From: Clostridiales bacterium
GTDB taxonomy: Bacteria; Bacillota; Clostridia; Oscillospirales; QAKW01
Direction: 5' to 3'
Assembly: GCA_003343605.1 (NCBI GenBank)
Contig: QAKW01000021.1
Location: 1-21,631 of the forward strand
DNA: 21,631 bases
Shown here: positions 7,452 to 15,539 of the stretch, piece after piece
How positions within the stretch are numbered: the first letter of the stretch is position 1
Layout: every line of letters begins with the position of its first letter
Notes under the pieces: model-generated
What the model was told of the DNA's origin: nothing
The model's database searches: none
What the model saw: the letters and a program-made list of their open reading frames with translations, nothing else
Position numbers and translations under genes: made by a program

Positions 7452-8336
7452 ATGGGAACAAAAACTGTTTTCGCCACTTTGATGGGGCGGCCGAATGTTG
7501 GTAAATCCACCTTGCTGAATCAGCTTGTGGGGGAAAAGATCTCGATTGTTTCCCCCAAGCCGCAGACGACCCGCAACCGGATCACCGGCATTTTAACCGC
7601 GGGAGAAACACAATATATATTTTTGGACATGCCCGGCTTTATCACCGGCCGCAGCGGGCTTGGCCGCCGGATGGAGCAAACGGTGGACGGCCTGGTGGAG
7701 CAGGCGGAAATTGCTGTTTTTGTTGCCGAACCCAAAGCGCCGGCAGAAAGGGAGCGGGCGATGCTCAGGCGGCTTGAGCAGAACGCAATACCAACCATTC
7801 TGGTTTTAAACAAAATTGATCTGCTTCCAAAGCATCGCCTGCTTGCGGTGATGGAAGCCTGGAGCGGGTTATATGATTTTCTTGCGGTGATCCCCTTAAG
7901 CGCCCGCACCGGCGACGGCACGGAAATTCTGCTTGAAGAGCTTGGCAAACAGGCGGAGGAATCCCCCTTTCTTTATGATCCCGCGCAGCTCAGCGATCAG
8001 ACCGAGGTCTTTTTTGCCTGCGAGGTGGTGCGGGAAAAAATGCTTCTGCTGCTGGGAGACGAGGTGCCGCACGGCGTGGCGCTGGCCGCGGATTCCTTTG
8101 AGGAAACGGCAGCGCTGATCTCCATTCATCTGGTGATTTACTGCGGGCGGGAATCCCATAAAGGGATGATTATCGGCAAAAACGGCCGGAAGCTCAAAGA
8201 GATCAGCACCCGTGCCCGGGAAGAGCTGGAGCGGCATTATCAGAAAAAGGTGTTTCTCCAATGTTTTGTGAAGGTAAAGCGCGATTGGGAAAACAACAGC
8301 GCCCTGCTCGACCGGCTTGGCTTTATCACAGATTAA
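7452..8336 (+). CDS. era: Ribosome-assembly GTPase Era
   Basis: This 294-residue protein has full Era length and domain order: G1 GRPNVGKST (12-20), G2 region PKPQTTRNRI (35-44), G3 DMPG (59-62), G4 NKID (120-123) and a C-terminal KH domain with GKNG (242-245). Era binds the 3' end of 16S rRNA and promotes 30S assembly at the membrane. The G3 Thr of the usual DTPG is replaced by Met, an uncommon substitution. The end of the protein (LGF followed by a short tail) is normal. AAGGA lies about 11 nt before the ATG. The following 86 nt to the next gene hold no terminator that I can see. Confidence 0.96.
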   Translation: MGTKTVFATLMGRPNVGKSTLLNQLVGEKISIVSPKPQTTRNRITGILTAGETQYIFLDMPGFITGRSGLGRRMEQTVDGLVEQAEIAVFVAEPKAPAERERAMLRRLEQNAIPTILVLNKIDLLPKHRLLAVMEAWSGLYDFLAVIPLSARTGDGTEILLEELGKQAEESPFLYDPAQLSDQTEVFFACEVVREKMLLLLGDEVPHGVALAADSFEETAALISIHLVIYCGRESHKGMIIGKNGRKLKEISTRAREELERHYQKKVFLQCFVKVKRDWENNSALLDRLGFITD

Positions 8337-8422
8337 AAAACCAATTATTACTATCGCTTTTTAAGCACCCCGCGGCGCATACTAAGCTATGATGGAATAT
8401 AAAAGCTTGGGAGTGATATGAA

Positions 8423-8575
8423 ATGGACGAGCGCGATGCGTGGAAGTGCTTTGAAAATACCGGAAGCGTGGAAGCATATCTGCTTTACCATGCGCTGGAA
8501 AACAAGGAGAAAGAGCCGGATTATGACATGCAAGGTCAAAGGTATTCTTTTGAAAATCGGCCAAACGGTTCATGA
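8423..8575 (+). CDS. yqzL: YqzL-like small protein, 50 aa
   Basis: Between era and recO there is a 50-codon frame starting at ATG 8423. Its product has the pattern W-K-x-F-x-x-T-G-S-V-x-A-Y-L-L-Y (residues 7-22), matching the YqzL family, which in Bacillus is encoded at exactly this position (era-yqzL-recO). GGGAG lies 9 nt upstream of the ATG. It overlaps the recO start by 53 nt in another frame. The function of the family is unknown. Identification rests on the short motif and on synteny. Confidence 0.75.
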   Translation: MDERDAWKCFENTGSVEAYLLYHALENKEKEPDYDMQGQRYSFENRPNGS

Positions 8576-9245
8576 GGAACAGGTGCTGCATATTCTGTGC
8601 GATCCGTTGGGCTGCATTCCGGTTTTTGCCAAAAGCAACCGGAAAAAAAACCAGTTTGATCAGTTTTATTATGGGGAATGGGTTCTTTATCAGACCGGAA
8701 GAGGAAATTATCTGCTGAATTCCTTTGATCTGGAAGAGTCCTTTCCCATTTTAAGAGAACGCATAGAGGATACGTTTCTGGCAAGCTATTTTGCCCAGAT
8801 CGTTTTATATTTTGGCCGTTCGGAGGAGCAGGAGACCAGGCTGCTGCTCCCGCTGCTGCTCAACGGCCTGTATTTGCTCGGTCGCGGGCGGGATGCACTG
8901 CTGGTGAAGAGCGTTTTTGAGCTGAAAACCATGCAGTTGATGGGCTATTGCCCCACGCTCGCCTCCTGCGGGCATCCGGGCACGCATTTTGCGCTGGAAG
9001 ACGGCGGAGTTCTCTGCGATGCCTGCAGCCTGCCGAAAAAGACCGTTGCCCTCAGTGCCAGCGCGCTGGCGGCAATAGTACATATCTTAAATCATCCGCC
9101 TGCAAAGGCCTTTGGCTTTTCAATACCAACTGGCGACCTGAGGCTGCTGAGCGCGCTTTCTGAGCAATTTTTGCAGTATCATCTGGAGCTGCGCGCGTCT
9201 GCGCTGGATTTATGGAAAACCGTATATGAAGGAAATGAAAAATGA
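8523..9245 (+). CDS. recO: DNA repair protein RecO
   Basis: This 240-residue protein has the N-terminal OB fold of RecO (MTCKVKGILLKIGQ, then VFAKSNRKK), followed by the helical domain (about residues 80-140) and a modified zinc-finger segment with Cys143, Cys149, His151, Cys165 and Cys168. RecO loads RecA onto SSB-coated single strands in recombination repair. The ATG at 8523 is chosen because the conserved VKGI segment begins right after it; AAGGAG lies 13 nt upstream, longer than ideal. An in-frame ATG at 8418 would add residues that are merely the yqzL coding region in another frame. The stop overlaps mutS2 by 4 nt. Sequence is fairly divergent, so the call also leans on position after era. 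Confidence 0.85.
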   Translation: MTCKVKGILLKIGQTVHEEQVLHILCDPLGCIPVFAKSNRKKNQFDQFYYGEWVLYQTGRGNYLLNSFDLEESFPILRERIEDTFLASYFAQIVLYFGRSEEQETRLLLPLLLNGLYLLGRGRDALLVKSVFELKTMQLMGYCPTLASCGHPGTHFALEDGGVLCDACSLPKKTVALSASALAAIVHILNHPPAKAFGFSIPTGDLRLLSALSEQFLQYHLELRASALDLWKTVYEGNEK

Positions 9246-11620
9246 GTAACCGAAATCTGTTTTATTATAAAAAATCACTGGCCGCGCTGGAGTATTTTAA
9301 AGTTTTGGAGCTGGCGGCGGCACGCTGCGTGACCGAAGAAGCCGGGCGGCGGCTGCGGGAGCTGCTGCCGCTTTTTGATGCGCCCTGCGCCGGGCTGCAG
9401 CTTCAACAGACCGAAGCGGCTATGCGCCTGCTGGAGTGCCAGCCCCGCTTTCCTCTCCGGAGCCTGGCGGAGAATCTGCCTCTATACATAAGCAAGGCCG
9501 GCAAGGGAATTGCGCTTGGCGGCGCGGAGCTGCTGGCCGCGGGAGCGCTTTTAAAAACCGGGCAGGATCTGCTGCGCTATTATCATGATAAAAATTTCGA
9601 GACCCCCGCGCTGGATCCTTTTTTTGCCCAGCTCTATGAAGACCGTGCCCTTTATGAGCGTATCGACCGAACCTTTCTTACCGAAGAGCTGATCGCCGAT
9701 GATGCTTCACCGCAGCTGGCCTCCATCCGCCGCCGGATGGCAGCAACGGCGAACGGCATTAAAACACAGCTTGAAAAATATATCCGTACGCCGGAGGTGG
9801 CCAAATCGCTGCAGGAGCCGATTGTGACCTTACGGTATGACCGCTATGTTGTTCCGGTGCGTGCCGATAACCGCGGCGAGGTCAAGGGGCTGCTGCACGA
9901 TACCTCCAATAGCGGCGGAACGCTTTTTATAGAGCCGTTTTTCGTGGTGGAGGGAAACAACCAGATCCGCAAGCTGGAGGCGGAGGAAAAAGCGGAAATC
10001 GCGCGTATCTTTGAAGAACTTACGGAAAATATCTGCGCCATTGCGCAGCCGCTGCTGGTTTCCTACCGGGCGGCTGTTGCGCTGGATATGATTTTTGCAA
10101 AGGCCAAGTATGCCGGCGATGAGAATTGCTGTATCCCGCAGCTTTGCAGCGAGCGCCTGATCGATATCCGAAACGCGCGGCATCCGCTGATTGCAAAGGA
10201 AACCATGGTGCCGCTGAATATTGAGATGGGCAACGGCATTGATACGGTGGTGATTACCGGGCCGAATACCGGCGGAAAAACGGTATTTTTAAAAACGCTC
10301 GGCTTATTATCGCTGATGGCCAAGGCCGGCCTTCCGGTGCCCGCCGATGAGGCGCGGCTTTATATCTTTGAGCGGGTTTACGCCGATATTGGCGATGAAC
10401 AATCGATCGAGCAATCGCTTTCCACCTTTTCCTCCCATCTGAAAAACATCCGCAATATCATGCAGTACAGCAGCCGGGAATGCCTGGTTTTATTCGATGA
10501 GCTCGGCAACGGCACCGATCCTGTGGAGGGCGCCGCCCTGGCGGAATCGGTGATCGAGCATCTGCGCGGCCAGGGGGCATTTGTTGCCGCCACCACGCAC
10601 TACAGCGAACTCAAAACCTACGCCCTTTCCCATGAGGGGGTTCAAAACGCCTCCTTTGCCTTCAACCTTGATACCTTAAGCCCAACTTACCGGCTGCAGA
10701 TGGGGATCCCGGGCAAATCCTATGCGTTTGAGATCTCGAGGCATCTGGGGCTGCCGGAGGCGGTTATCCGTGATGCCCAGGGGCGTATCGGCGCCGCCGA
10801 TAGGAATCTGGAGCAGGTTCTCGACCGGCTGCAGCAGGAAAAAAACCGCTATGAAGATCGGCTGCAGGCCCTGCAGGCGGAACGTTTGGCGCTTGGCCGG
10901 GAGCGGGAAGCGCTTGCCGCGGAGCGCAAAAAGCTTTTGGCCGGCGCCGACCGGGATGTGGCCGACGCGCAGCGCAAGGCCCGGCTGCTGGTGGAGAATG
11001 CCCGGCGGCAGTCGGAACTGTTTTTGAGCCAGCTGCGCGAAAAGCAAAATCAGTTGGATAAGGCAACCGTACAGGCGCTGAAAAGCGGTGTGAAAAGCGG
11101 CGGAGCAAAGCTGTTGGATCAACTGGGCGCGGAAGGGGCGCCAACCCGCGAAGGCCAGCCTGTCCGCGGCCCGCTGAAGCCGGGGATGCGGGTATACGTG
11201 GGTAAAATGAACCGGCATGGAACGATTCTGGCGCTGGCCGGAGAGCAGGTGCAGGTTGATTGCGGCGGCATCCGCCTGAAAATCAGCCAAAAAGAGCTGT
11301 TTGCCCCAAAGGAGGAGCCGCAGAAAGAAAAAACGGGATCCACCCGCATTCAGCGGATGGAATCCCGCGCGACGGCCAAAACAGAATTGGATATCCGGGG
11401 CGAGACCATTGCGGATGCGGAAGAGCGGATCGACCGTTTTTTGGATCAAGCGCTGCTGGATCATCTGCACACGGTGACCATCATCCACGGAAAGGGCACC
11501 GGCGCCCTGCGCGCAGGGGTGCATGCCTTTTTAAAAACCCATCCGCTGGTGAAAAGCTTTCGCCTGGGCGCTTATGGCGAAGGAGACGCGGGCATTACCG
11601 TGGCGGAGCTGAAGGACTGA
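9242..11620 (+). CDS. mutS2: MutS2 ATPase/endonuclease
   Basis: This 792-residue protein is full length for MutS2. It has the MutS core and clamp (residues 1-320), the ATPase domain with Walker A GPNTGGKT (340-347), an ST..SSH motif and Walker B LVLFDELGNGTD, a long charged coiled coil (about 520-630) and a C-terminal Smr nuclease domain from about 715 with LDIRGE and HGKGTG. MutS2 lacks the mismatch-recognition domain of MutS and acts on branched DNA and, in B. subtilis, on collided ribosomes. Near the end, GDAGITV replaces the more common GGxGxTxV. It shares ATGA with recO and is closed by a strong terminator. Confidence 0.96.
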   Translation: MSNRNLFYYKKSLAALEYFKVLELAAARCVTEEAGRRLRELLPLFDAPCAGLQLQQTEAAMRLLECQPRFPLRSLAENLPLYISKAGKGIALGGAELLAAGALLKTGQDLLRYYHDKNFETPALDPFFAQLYEDRALYERIDRTFLTEELIADDASPQLASIRRRMAATANGIKTQLEKYIRTPEVAKSLQEPIVTLRYDRYVVPVRADNRGEVKGLLHDTSNSGGTLFIEPFFVVEGNNQIRKLEAEEKAEIARIFEELTENICAIAQPLLVSYRAAVALDMIFAKAKYAGDENCCIPQLCSERLIDIRNARHPLIAKETMVPLNIEMGNGIDTVVITGPNTGGKTVFLKTLGLLSLMAKAGLPVPADEARLYIFERVYADIGDEQSIEQSLSTFSSHLKNIRNIMQYSSRECLVLFDELGNGTDPVEGAALAESVIEHLRGQGAFVAATTHYSELKTYALSHEGVQNASFAFNLDTLSPTYRLQMGIPGKSYAFEISRHLGLPEAVIRDAQGRIGAADRNLEQVLDRLQQEKNRYEDRLQALQAERLALGREREALAAERKKLLAGADRDVADAQRKARLLVENARRQSELFLSQLREKQNQLDKATVQALKSGVKSGGAKLLDQLGAEGAPTREGQPVRGPLKPGMRVYVGKMNRHGTILALAGEQVQVDCGGIRLKISQKELFAPKEEPQKEKTGSTRIQRMESRATAKTELDIRGETIADAEERIDRFLDQALLDHLHTVTIIHGKGTGALRAGVHAFLKTHPLVKSFRLGAYGEGDAGITVAELKD

Positions 11621-11633
11621 GCTGTTAAAAAGC

Positions 11634-11670
11634 AACAAGCGGCAGAATCGCTTTTCTGCCGCTTGTTTTT
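11634..11670 (+). terminator. Intrinsic terminator between convergent mutS2 and AI-2E genes
   Basis: A perfect 14-bp stem (arms 11634-11647 and 11654-11667, core AAGCGGCAGAA) with a 6-nt loop is followed by a T-run. On the minus strand the hairpin is followed by GCTTTTT, so it probably serves both convergent genes. Confidence 0.9.
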
Positions 11671-11705
11671 ATATTATTTTTGGCGCCCCTAAGCGCAAAA
11701 AGAAA

Positions 11706-12926
11706 TCAGGGCTGTGATTTGCCTTCTTCTTCGTTTTCGATGATTTCACGCGCTTCCGGCGGCGCATAATCGGCCGTTTTGGCGGATTTTCCCTGCCGGA
11801 GCAGGCCGTTATTGATCGCGGCGGTTACAAAATAATAGATCACCGCAAAGAGCGGAACCCCGATCACCATGCCGAAAAATCCGAAAATTCCGCCGAACAG
11901 GAAGATTGCAAACATAATCCAGAGCGCGGAAAGGCCAAGCTGACGGCCCTGAATTTTGGGGCCGATGATATTGCCGTCGAGCTGCTGGAGCAAAACAATA
12001 AAGATCAGATACCACAGGAAATAGGAGGGCTTCACAATCAGGATGATCAGCGCGGGAGGCACTGCGCCGATCCAGGATCCGAAATAGGGGATGGTATTGA
12101 AAACGCCGATGATCAGTGCGTTGAGCAGCGCATAGGGAAAGTCGAAAACGGCCATAATGACATAGGCCAGAATCGCAATAATCAGTGAATCTACCAGCCG
12201 CGCCGTAATAAAATGCAGCGTTTTTTCGTGCGTAACACTTCCAACATTGAGCACCTTGCGGTATTGCTCCTCTTTTTTAAAAATGAAGTTGAGCACCTTT
12301 TTCATCTGTGCAATCAGCTTTTCCTTGCCGTGCAGGAAATAAATGGCGATAATCATGCCGATAAAGAAATTCATCAGGCCGGTGCCGATCTGCAGGGTGG
12401 TATTGGCGATTTTGGGGAGTAGGCCGCTCAGATAGCCTGTAAGCGCGCTGACGCCGCGCTCCACGATCCCGTTGATCTGGGTGGAATACTGGGTATAAAT
12501 CTCGTTGATGCCGGGATGGGCTTCAATGAAGGCCGTTGTGTTTTTCAAAAACGCTTTATAATAGCCCGGAATATCGTTTACCAGGCTGGTGATGCTGCTG
12601 AAAAGCTGCGGGAGCAGGTAGGCCAGCATCCCGCCCAATACCAGAATAAACAGCAGATAGGTAACGGAAAGTGAGAGCACCCGGCGAAGCTGCGGGCGCT
12701 TGAGCTTATGGAAAACCTTTTCCTCCCAGAAAACCATAATGGGATTTAAAAGGTAGGCAATTGCAAAACCGATGTAAAAGGGGATAAAAAGCGATAAAAA
12801 CCATCTTACGCCGGCGACCGCTTCGCTGAGATTTAAAAGGAGCATCACAAAAAGAGCCGTTGCCGCCAACACTAGAAAGGCGCTGATGCCCCAGCCCCGC
12901 TGCTCCTTGGTTGCCTTGAATTTCAT
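11706..12926 (-). CDS. AI-2E family transporter-like membrane protein
   Basis: This 406-residue protein has about eight membrane segments and the typical arrangement of the AI-2E/PerM/YdiK family: two N-terminal helices, a hydrophilic middle section (about residues 120-170), and a C-terminal block with LLNALIIGVFNTIPYFGSWIG followed by the hallmark QQLDGNIIGPKIQG. Characterised members include TqsA (autoinducer-2 export) and sodium/proton antiporters, so a transport substrate cannot be assigned. The C-terminal 35 residues are charged and cytoplasmic. AGAGGTGA precedes the ATG, and a good promoter lies upstream at 12947-12975. It is a single-gene unit converging on mutS2. Confidence 0.9.
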   Translation of the reverse strand: MKFKATKEQRGWGISAFLVLAATALFVMLLLNLSEAVAGVRWFLSLFIPFYIGFAIAYLLNPIMVFWEEKVFHKLKRPQLRRVLSLSVTYLLFILVLGGMLAYLLPQLFSSITSLVNDIPGYYKAFLKNTTAFIEAHPGINEIYTQYSTQINGIVERGVSALTGYLSGLLPKIANTTLQIGTGLMNFFIGMIIAIYFLHGKEKLIAQMKKVLNFIFKKEEQYRKVLNVGSVTHEKTLHFITARLVDSLIIAILAYVIMAVFDFPYALLNALIIGVFNTIPYFGSWIGAVPPALIILIVKPSYFLWYLIFIVLLQQLDGNIIGPKIQGRQLGLSALWIMFAIFLFGGIFGFFGMVIGVPLFAVIYYFVTAAINNGLLRQGKSAKTADYAPPEAREIIENEEEGKSQP

Positions 12927-12946
12927 AGAATCACCTCTTACAGCAT

Positions 12947-12975
12947 ATTATATACGATAAATCTTGAATTTACAA
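12947..12975 (-). promoter_or_regulatory. Sigma-A-type promoter of the AI-2E family gene
   Basis: On the minus strand, TTGTAA (12970-12975) and a consensus TATAAT (12947-12952) are separated by 17 nt, 20 nt upstream of the ATG. The -35 box directly abuts the -35 box of the divergent yqeG promoter. Confidence 0.75.
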
Positions 12976-12992
12976 TCTTTCTTTGCTATACT
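12964..12992 (+). promoter_or_regulatory. Sigma-A-type promoter of yqeG
   Basis: TTGAAT (12964-12969) and TATACT (12987-12992) are separated by 17 nt, giving a short leader to the ATG at 13026. The -35 box abuts that of the divergent AI-2E gene promoter, so only one polymerase is likely to bind at a time. Confidence 0.75.
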
Positions 12993-13025
12993 TTATTTGA
13001 AAATATTTCGGGAAAGGAGACCGCC

Positions 13026-13526
13026 ATGCTGCTGACGCCTTCATATCTGATTCCCAATGTTTTTGCGCTTACCGACGCTTTTCTGGAGCAAAACGGAATC
13101 CGCGGGCTGATTTTCGACATTGATAATACGCTGGTGGGCTATCAAACCCCGCATCCCACACAGGAAGTGCAGGCGCTTTTAACCCGCCTTGCAGAGCGGG
13201 GGATCCGGCTGGCGATTGTTTCCAATAATAAGCGCAGCAGGGTGGAGCTTTTTGCAAAAGATCTCGGCATACCGGCCTATTACCGCAGCGCAAAGCCGTT
13301 TCGGTTCGTTCTCAACCGGGTGCGGCGCAGGTTTGATCTGCCGGCCGGGCAGATCGCGCTGGTGGGGGATCAGATTTTTACCGACGTTTTGGGCGGGAAC
13401 CGCGCCGGGATGATCACGATTTTGGTAGATCCGATCGACCGGAAGGAAACGGTCTTTTTCCGGTTTAAAAGACGGCTGGAAGAGCCGATTATAGCGCGTA
13501 AGCGCAGAGAGGATGAGCGTAAATGA
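13026..13526 (+). CDS. yqeG: YqeG family HAD-type phosphatase
   Basis: The 166-residue protein begins with the family motif LTPSYLIPNVFAL and has the HAD motif I FDIDNTLV with catalytic Asp31 and Asp33, motif II IVSNN, and motif III/IV LVGDQIFTDVLGGN. YqeG belongs to HAD subfamily IIIA; it is a predicted phosphatase with no firmly known substrate. AAGGAG lies 8 nt upstream of the ATG. Its TGA overlaps the next gene's ATG by 4 nt, so it is translationally coupled to an endonuclease IV-like protein, rather than to yqeH/aroE as in Bacillus. Confidence 0.94.
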   Translation: MLLTPSYLIPNVFALTDAFLEQNGIRGLIFDIDNTLVGYQTPHPTQEVQALLTRLAERGIRLAIVSNNKRSRVELFAKDLGIPAYYRSAKPFRFVLNRVRRRFDLPAGQIALVGDQIFTDVLGGNRAGMITILVDPIDRKETVFFRFKRRLEEPIIARKRREDERK

Positions 13527-14380
13527 TTCATTTCGGGCCTGGGGGAAACTGCAATTGGTTTAAGGAATCGGGCAAGAAAACATCTGATCAGATGCCGGCC
13601 TTTCTCAATGAGATCGGGCTGGATGCCTACGAGGTGGAGTGCGGGCGCGGCGTGCGGATGAACGCAGCGGTGGCGCAGCGCCTGAGAGAGGAAGCAGAAG
13701 CATTTGGCACAACGCTTTCCATCCATGCGCCGTATTATATCTCCATGTCTTCGGTGGAGCCGGAAAAGCGGGCGAAGAGTGTGGATTATTTGCTGGAAAG
13801 CGCGGCGCTTGCCCGGAAAATCGGCGCAAAGCGGATTATCTTTCATTCCGGCTCCTGCGCCAGACTCGGCCGGGAAGAAGCAACGGCGCTGGCGCTGCAA
13901 ACGCTTCAGGCGGCCCTGGATGCCTTTGATCAGGCGGGCTACGGGGATCTGGTTCTCTGCCCTGAAACAATGGGCAAAATCAACCAGTTGGGTTCTCTGG
14001 ATGAGGTGATGACGCTCTGCGCGCTGGATGAGAGGCTGCTGCCTACGATCGATTTTGGTCATCTGAACGCCAGAGAGCAGGGGCTTTTTTATAAGGCGGA
14101 GGATTATGAGCGGGTGCTGGAGACCATTGAGGATGCACTGGGCGCATGGCGCGCTGCGCATTTTCACGCGCATTTTTCCAAGATCGAATATACGACCGGC
14201 GGGGAAAAACGCCATCTGACGTTTGAAGACCGCCTGTTTGGCCCGGAATTCGAGCCGCTGGCCGAAGTGCTGGCAAAGCGGGGCGCTTCGCCGGTGATCA
14301 TCTGCGAATCCGCGGGAACACAAAGTAAAGATGCGCTTGAAATGAAGCGAATCTATGAAAAGGTAAGCGCGATAAAGTAA
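13523..14380 (+). CDS. Endonuclease IV-like TIM barrel protein (AP endonuclease family 2)
   Basis: This 285-residue protein has the metal-ligand order of the Nfo/xylose isomerase-like TIM barrels: SIHAPYY, IIFHSG, CPETMGK, TIDFGHLNA, HFHAHFSK and ICESAG. The His/Glu/Asp pattern corresponds to the trinuclear zinc site of endonuclease IV, which cuts DNA at abasic sites. A conserved N-terminal HFGPGGNCNWF replaces the IGAHVS start of classical Nfo, so this is the divergent Clostridial branch and its activity on AP sites is not assured. It overlaps yqeG by ATGA. No obvious terminator separates it from the efp promoter. Confidence 0.85.
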   Translation: MIHFGPGGNCNWFKESGKKTSDQMPAFLNEIGLDAYEVECGRGVRMNAAVAQRLREEAEAFGTTLSIHAPYYISMSSVEPEKRAKSVDYLLESAALARKIGAKRIIFHSGSCARLGREEATALALQTLQAALDAFDQAGYGDLVLCPETMGKINQLGSLDEVMTLCALDERLLPTIDFGHLNAREQGLFYKAEDYERVLETIEDALGAWRAAHFHAHFSKIEYTTGGEKRHLTFEDRLFGPEFEPLAEVLAKRGASPVIICESAGTQSKDALEMKRIYEKVSAIK

Positions 14381-14418
14381 ATGCCGCATGCTTTTTTTGC
14401 ACGGCTGGAATATTTTAC

Positions 14419-14447
14419 TTGAAAAATATGCTGTGATCATGTAAAAT
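14419..14447 (+). promoter_or_regulatory. Sigma-A-type promoter of efp
   Basis: TTGAAA (14419-14424) and TAAAAT (14442-14447) are spaced by 17 nt, 43 nt upstream of the efp start codon, in an AT-rich gap between two genes. Confidence 0.7.
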
Positions 14448-14490
14448 AAAGGTTAGAGAATTTTTTCGAACAGAAAGGAAATATTAAACA

Positions 14491-15048
14491 ATGTTAACTG
14501 CAGGCGATTTCAGAAACGGCGTGACCTTTGATATGGACGGTCAGGTTTATCAGGTTATCGAATTTCAGCATGTAAAACCGGGGAAGGGCGCCGCTTTTGT
14601 GCGCACCAAATTCAAGAATGTGATCACCGGCGCGGTGGTTGAAAAATCCTTTAATCCAACCGATAAATTTGAAAATGCGACCATTGACCGCAAGGATTAT
14701 GAGTATCTTTACAATGACGGGGATCTCTATTATTTTATGGATACCGAGACCTATGAGCAGCTTCCGCTGAACCGGGATAAGCTGGGGGATAATTTTAAGT
14801 TCATCAAGGAAAACGACGTTGTGAAAATCATGTCTTATAAGGGCAACGTATTCGGGGTGGAGCCCCCGCTGTTTGTGACGCTGCGGGTGGTGGATACGGA
14901 GCCGGGAGTACGCGGCGATACTGCCACCAACGTCACCAAACCCGCTACGCTGGAAACCGGCGCGGTAATCAAGGTGCCTATTTTTATTAATAACGATGAG
15001 CTGATCCGGATCGATACCCGTACCGGAGAATATATGGAACGGGCTTAA
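14491..15048 (+). CDS. efp: Translation elongation factor P
   Basis: The 185-residue protein is standard EF-P length with three beta-barrel domains. The N-terminal KOW-like domain carries the loop KPGKGAAFVRTK with Lys32 at the tip, the residue that contacts the peptidyl-transferase centre. EF-P relieves ribosome stalling at polyproline stretches. Loop surroundings resemble B. subtilis-type EF-P (5-aminopentanol-modified Lys32) more than the beta-lysylated E. coli form; the modification is an inference and no modifying enzyme is in the window. C-terminal domain shows NVTKPATLETGA and RIDTRTGEY, both family features. AAAGGAAA precedes the ATG. Confidence 0.97.
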   Translation: MLTAGDFRNGVTFDMDGQVYQVIEFQHVKPGKGAAFVRTKFKNVITGAVVEKSFNPTDKFENATIDRKDYEYLYNDGDLYYFMDTETYEQLPLNRDKLGDNFKFIKENDVVKIMSYKGNVFGVEPPLFVTLRVVDTEPGVRGDTATNVTKPATLETGAVIKVPIFINNDELIRIDTRTGEYMERA

Positions 15049-15075
15049 ATACTGAAATAAAAAGGAGCGTCGATT

Positions 15076-15495
15076 ATGTTAGAAAAAGTAGCTTATATCA
15101 AGGGGCTTTTGCAGGGGCTCAAGCTCAGCGAGGAAGATCCTTACCGGGAATTATTTGAAAATATTGTTGAGGTGCTCGATGATATGGCGGCCTCGATTTC
15201 CGATATGGAAGATAATATTACCGAGCTGGACGAATATATGGGGGAGATCGATGAAGATCTCGAGGCAGTTGAAAATTATCTCGATGAAGAGTATGAAGAA
15301 GATTTCGATGAGGAGGAAGACGATTATTATGCGATCGTCTGCCCTACCTGCGGTGAGGAATTTTCGGTAGACGATGAAGTAGCGGAGCTTGGAAAGATCA
15401 ACTGCCCCAACTGCGGGGAAAGCCTGGAATTTGATCTTTCCGATCTGGATTGCGGCTGTAATTGCGATCAGTGCGGCGAAGAGGAAAAAGAATAA
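15076..15495 (+). CDS. CD1247-type acidic protein with C-terminal zinc ribbon
   Basis: The 139-residue protein has a helical N-terminus (LEKVAYIKGLLQGL, then LFENIVEVLDDMA) typical of the CD1247 N-terminal family in Clostridia, a very acidic coiled-coil centre (about residues 45-85), and a zinc ribbon with CPTCG and CPNCG. After it comes a second cysteine cluster (CGCNCDQC), which could bind another metal ion. The function of the family is unknown. AAAAAGGAGCG precedes the ATG. It sits 27 nt after efp, so the two form an operon, closed by the hairpin at 15540. Confidence 0.85.
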   Translation: MLEKVAYIKGLLQGLKLSEEDPYRELFENIVEVLDDMAASISDMEDNITELDEYMGEIDEDLEAVENYLDEEYEEDFDEEEDDYYAIVCPTCGEEFSVDDEVAELGKINCPNCGESLEFDLSDLDCGCNCDQCGEEEKE

Positions 15496-15539
15496 ATCTG
15501 TTTTCGTTTTGCCGCAGCACGATGGGCAAGCTTTCAGGC

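Noticed and set aside
8337..8422. Possible promoter in the gap between era and yqzL (TATGAT near 8391, GCATACTA near 8378)
   Set aside because: No -35 box at a proper distance for sigma-A, and the forespore sigma-G/F pattern is incomplete.
8418..8522. 35-codon N-terminal extension of RecO
   Set aside because: It is the yqzL coding region read in another frame; the conserved RecO N-terminus begins right after ATG 8523.
13370..14440. 356-codon minus-strand frame antisense to yqeG and the endonuclease IV-like gene
   Set aside because: Long only because of codon bias in the opposite strand; no domain-like pattern and no ribosome binding site.
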